A stretch of DNA of 16,978 nucleotides from Legionellales bacterium UBA4722 (GTDB lineage Bacteria; Pseudomonadota; Gammaproteobacteria; DSM-16500). The notes beneath the pieces were generated by a model, which was not told where the DNA came from, searched no databases, and worked only from the letters and a program-made list of their open reading frames with translations. The DNA is taken from positions 3,296 to 20,273 of the forward strand of contig DHJK01000002.1 of assembly GCA_002404295.1 (NCBI GenBank), given 5' to 3'. Both the position numbers and the translations under genes were made by a program. Positions 14,551 to 16,978 of the stretch are shown one piece after another; the stretch's first letter is position 1, and each line of letters opens with the position of its first letter.

Positions 14551-15557
14551 TATTAAAATCTTGCATAGAGCAGCTCATGCGTGGTGAAAATTTAAAAAAT
14601 AGCGTTTGCCAGCAAGTGCTCGATGAAATGTTGGATCCGGAGATCAATCCACTACAAATTGCCGCATTCCTTGTTTTATTGCGTGCAAAACAAGAAACGG
14701 CTGATGAACTGGTGGCAATTGTAAATGCTCTACGCAATAAAATGATTGTCGTGCCTACAGAGCATGCTGTACTCGATATTGTAGGTACAGGCGGTGATGG
14801 TTTGAATACTATTAATATTTCAACAGGTAGTGCGATCCTTGCTGCCAGTTGCGGCATTAAAGTGGCTAAACATGGTAACCGTGCTGTTTCATCACTCACA
14901 GGCTCTGCTGATGTGCTTGAAGCGCTTGGTATCAATATCCATATGACGCCGGATTTAATTGGCCAAAGTATAGATAAAATAGGTATAGGATTCTGTTATT
15001 CACCTAGTTTTCATCCTATGACGCAAGCATTAAGAGATTTTAGAAAAAAATTAAACGTCCCTACCACTTTTAATATGTTAGGGCCATTATTAAATCCAAC
15101 ACATGCAGCTTATATCGTCTTAGGTGTATCGAATGAAAAATTACTGCCAATAATGGCGGATGTCCTTATTCAAACAGGTTGTGATAGATCGATCGTCGTT
15201 CACGGCATGGGTTTAGACGAAATCAGTTGTGTTGGCCGCGCAAAAGTAATTGAAATTAACAAAAATCAAAAAATTGAATATAGCATTGATCCGCTGGATT
15301 ATGGTTTGTCACGGTGTCAAATTTCTGATTTACGTGGTGGCGATGCAAAATTAAATGCGCAGCTTTTATTAGAAGCATTCGAAGGAAATCGCGGACCAAT
15401 CGCTGATACCTTGATTCTAAATGCAGCTGTCGCACTCTACATTTATGGTTTGTATCCTTCAATCACTGATGCTGTTGTCTATGCAAGCCATACATTATAT
15501 AGCGGCGCTGCTCTAACATTGTTAAATAACTGGAAAATATTTTCACATGAAAAATAA
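14547..15557 (+). CDS. trpD: Anthranilate phosphoribosyltransferase
   Basis: Transfers phosphoribose from PRPP to anthranilate. The 336-residue product is the normal length for the unfused enzyme. PRPP- and Mg-binding motifs are IVGTGGDGLNT (GTGGD at 80-84), NISTGSA and KHGNRAVSS (108-116). The second metal region is HGMGLDEIS. FNMLGPLLNPTHA is also characteristic of the family. The ATG overlaps the trpG stop by four bases and the gene overlaps trpC by 11, so translation is probably coupled along the operon. A long antisense frame at 14516-14935 is most likely a shadow of this gene. Confidence 0.96.
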   Translation: MILKSCIEQLMRGENLKNSVCQQVLDEMLDPEINPLQIAAFLVLLRAKQETADELVAIVNALRNKMIVVPTEHAVLDIVGTGGDGLNTINISTGSAILAASCGIKVAKHGNRAVSSLTGSADVLEALGINIHMTPDLIGQSIDKIGIGFCYSPSFHPMTQALRDFRKKLNVPTTFNMLGPLLNPTHAAYIVLGVSNEKLLPIMADVLIQTGCDRSIVVHGMGLDEISCVGRAKVIEINKNQKIEYSIDPLDYGLSRCQISDLRGGDAKLNAQLLLEAFEGNRGPIADTLILNAAVALYIYGLYPSITDAVVYASHTLYSGAALTLLNNWKIFSHEK

Positions 15558-16350
15558 GCTAGCACCCATACTCCTTCAAAAGCAACGTGAAATAGCTGAT
15601 TTGTATCACTGTTTGCAAAATGATTCTCATCATTCAATTGCAGAAATATTGTATGGTTATTTGCAACATAAACGTGTTTCTAATTTTAAAAGTGTGTTGA
15701 GGTCATCCTCACTGGCTGTGATTGCAGAAATTAAACGAAAATCACCCAGTAAAGGTTTACTTTCACCTATTTTTGATCCAGTCAGTCTGGCAAAGCGCTA
15801 TATCGCAGGTGGTGCAAATGCCTTATCCATTTTAACAGATAAAAAATTTTTTGGCGGTCATCTGGGTGATTTAACCCAGGTAGCAGAAACAATCGGTAAT
15901 GATTCAATTCCAATTATTCGTAAAGATTTTATTATAGATAAAGTACAAATTGCAGAAGCATTTCATGCCGGTGCAAGTGCGGTGTTGTGTATTATTTCTA
16001 TTCTTGGCATTAAAGCAAGAGAGCTTATTGAGTTTGCACGTACGTTGGGTATGGATGTGTTAGTTGAAGTTCATAATCTTGATGAGATTCAAATAGCTAT
16101 AGATTGCGGTGCTGACATCATCGGTATCAATAATCGTAATCTCAACACATTTGAAGTTGATATGAGTTGTGCTCTGAAACTGGTGACTGCCATTCCGGAT
16201 AGTATTGTTAAAGTTGCAGAGTCAGGAATTGTACGTCCTGCGATGGCGCGTGAATATCATAATGCCGGTTTTGATGCCGTATTAATAGGCGAAGCGTTGG
16301 TTAAATCACCAGATCCTGAGCAATTCATTATGGAATGTCGTTATGGCTAA
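15547..16350 (+). CDS. trpC: Indole-3-glycerol phosphate synthase
   Basis: TIM-barrel enzyme that closes the indole ring from CdRP with loss of CO2 and water. The 267-residue product is the stand-alone form, not the TrpC-TrpF fusion of enteric bacteria. Active-site landmarks are AEIKRKSPSKG (Glu61, Lys63), the general-acid Lys126 in IIRKDFI, Glu174 in VLVEVHN, GINNRNL, and VAESGI followed by LIGEALV at the C-terminal phosphate site. The ATG lies 11 bases inside trpD with only a weak ribosome site (GGA at 15532-15534), pointing to coupled translation. It overlaps trpF by 8 bases. Confidence 0.96.
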   Translation: MKNKLAPILLQKQREIADLYHCLQNDSHHSIAEILYGYLQHKRVSNFKSVLRSSSLAVIAEIKRKSPSKGLLSPIFDPVSLAKRYIAGGANALSILTDKKFFGGHLGDLTQVAETIGNDSIPIIRKDFIIDKVQIAEAFHAGASAVLCIISILGIKARELIEFARTLGMDVLVEVHNLDEIQIAIDCGADIIGINNRNLNTFEVDMSCALKLVTAIPDSIVKVAESGIVRPAMAREYHNAGFDAVLIGEALVKSPDPEQFIMECRYG

Positions 16351-16978
16351 TCTAATGATAAAAATATGCGGTATTCGTGATGCCGAGTTGGCTGAGCAAG
16401 CTGCGCTTGCTGGGGCGGATTATATTGGGATTGTTTTTCATCCTACATCATCGAGGTACGTGGATTTGGATCAAGCGAGATTGATTTCTCACGCCGTGAG
16501 AAAAGCAGGTGCTTTGCCTGTTGGTGTATTTGTTAATCAAACCGATGTTGAGATGCGACATATTTGTGAGGTCACTGATATTAATATAGCGCAATTACAT
16601 GGGGCAATAGCGCGTGCGTATCATCATTTGTTACCTGCTACCTATCAGAAAATATATGTGTTGAATTTAACTGTGGAAGGTCAATTACTGACTGATGATG
16701 GATTGCAATATCTTGATTCAGAAAAAGATATGATTTTGATCGATCATATTGAACCAGGGCAAGGTAATAAAATTGATCATTTATCATTTCATTATGATCT
16801 GCCTTTTCGCTGGATGCTAGCAGGAGGGTTATCTCCATCGAATGTTGTGGATGCAATCCAGAATTTTCGACCACAAGGTGTTGATGTGTCTAGTGGGGTA
16901 GAAATATTAAGAGGAGAAAAAAACATTATTAAGATTCAGCAATTTATTACAGCGGTGCTTAGGACACCTCTCCCCTTG
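16343..16978 (+). CDS. trpF: Phosphoribosylanthranilate isomerase (3' end outside window)
   Basis: Isomerises PRA to CdRP between the TrpD and TrpC steps. The frame is open from 16343 to the last base, giving 212 residues so far. It begins MANLMIKICGIRD with catalytic Cys9; the general acid Asp134 is in ILIDH; PGQGN (138-142) stands where most relatives have GGTG; then MLAGGLSPSNV and GVDVSSGVE (180-187). The family is usually about 200-210 residues, so nearly the whole enzyme is present, and the stop, or a fusion to a following gene, lies just past the window. GGAA (16332-16335) precedes the chosen ATG by 7 bases; an ATG at 16355 is an alternative start. trpB would be expected next. Confidence 0.93.
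   Translation, partial: MANLMIKICGIRDAELAEQAALAGADYIGIVFHPTSSRYVDLDQARLISHAVRKAGALPVGVFVNQTDVEMRHICEVTDINIAQLHGAIARAYHHLLPATYQKIYVLNLTVEGQLLTDDGLQYLDSEKDMILIDHIEPGQGNKIDHLSFHYDLPFRWMLAGGLSPSNVVDAIQNFRPQGVDVSSGVEILRGEKNIIKIQQFITAVLRTPLPL

Noticed and set aside
14516..14935. 139-codon open frame antisense to trpD
   Set aside because: It lies wholly across well-supported trpG/trpD coding sequence, has no recognisable motif, and reads as low-complexity Ser/Ala-rich shadow sequence.

Overview
The window is AT-rich bacterial chromosome carrying two amino-acid biosynthesis operons and the genes between them. A gammaproteobacterium is most likely. The his genes are in the order hisG-D-C-B-H-A-F-I, HisB is the bifunctional phosphatase-dehydratase, HisI is the fused HisIE, and a histidine-codon leader peptide with an attenuator precedes the operon. 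The base composition and the palindromic 'CATTGCGAGCG...' dispersed repeats suggest a Legionellales-like lineage. That placement is inference and would need a phylogeny.

Layout. 1-86: truncated copy of a dispersed inverted-repeat element. 143-350: his promoter, 16-residue leader peptide (five His codons) and attenuator. 377-7371: complete eight-gene his operon on the + strand, with nearly every junction overlapping or a few bases apart, encoding all enzymes from PRPP + ATP to histidinol and histidine except histidinol-phosphate phosphatase as a separate gene (it is in HisB). 7372-8163: a decayed intergenic stretch with a second repeat copy, a frameshifted C-terminal remnant of serC on the - strand, three evenly phased TTTTATAACA repeats and a short palindrome. 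8164-10533: one large ORF in which a CopA-like multicopper oxidase is fused to a CopB-like outer-membrane beta-barrel. 10621-12236 (- strand): shikimate kinase followed by a class I DAHP synthase, coupled by an ATGA overlap. 12237-12503: divergent control region with the most complete repeat copy and a good trp promoter. 12504-16978: trpE-G-D-C-F on the + strand, with trpF still open at the window edge.

How the parts fit. The - strand pair supplies the entry step and a middle step of the shikimate pathway, and the divergent trp operon consumes the chorismate. The his operon shows clear attenuation control. The trp operon shows no Trp leader peptide but has a promoter overlapped by a dyad, which suggests repressor control. 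The CopA-CopB fusion is the most unusual item. Its plain Sec-type signal peptide, Met-rich insert, complete copper-ligand motifs and terminal Phe fit a copper oxidase tethered to the periplasmic face of an outer-membrane barrel.
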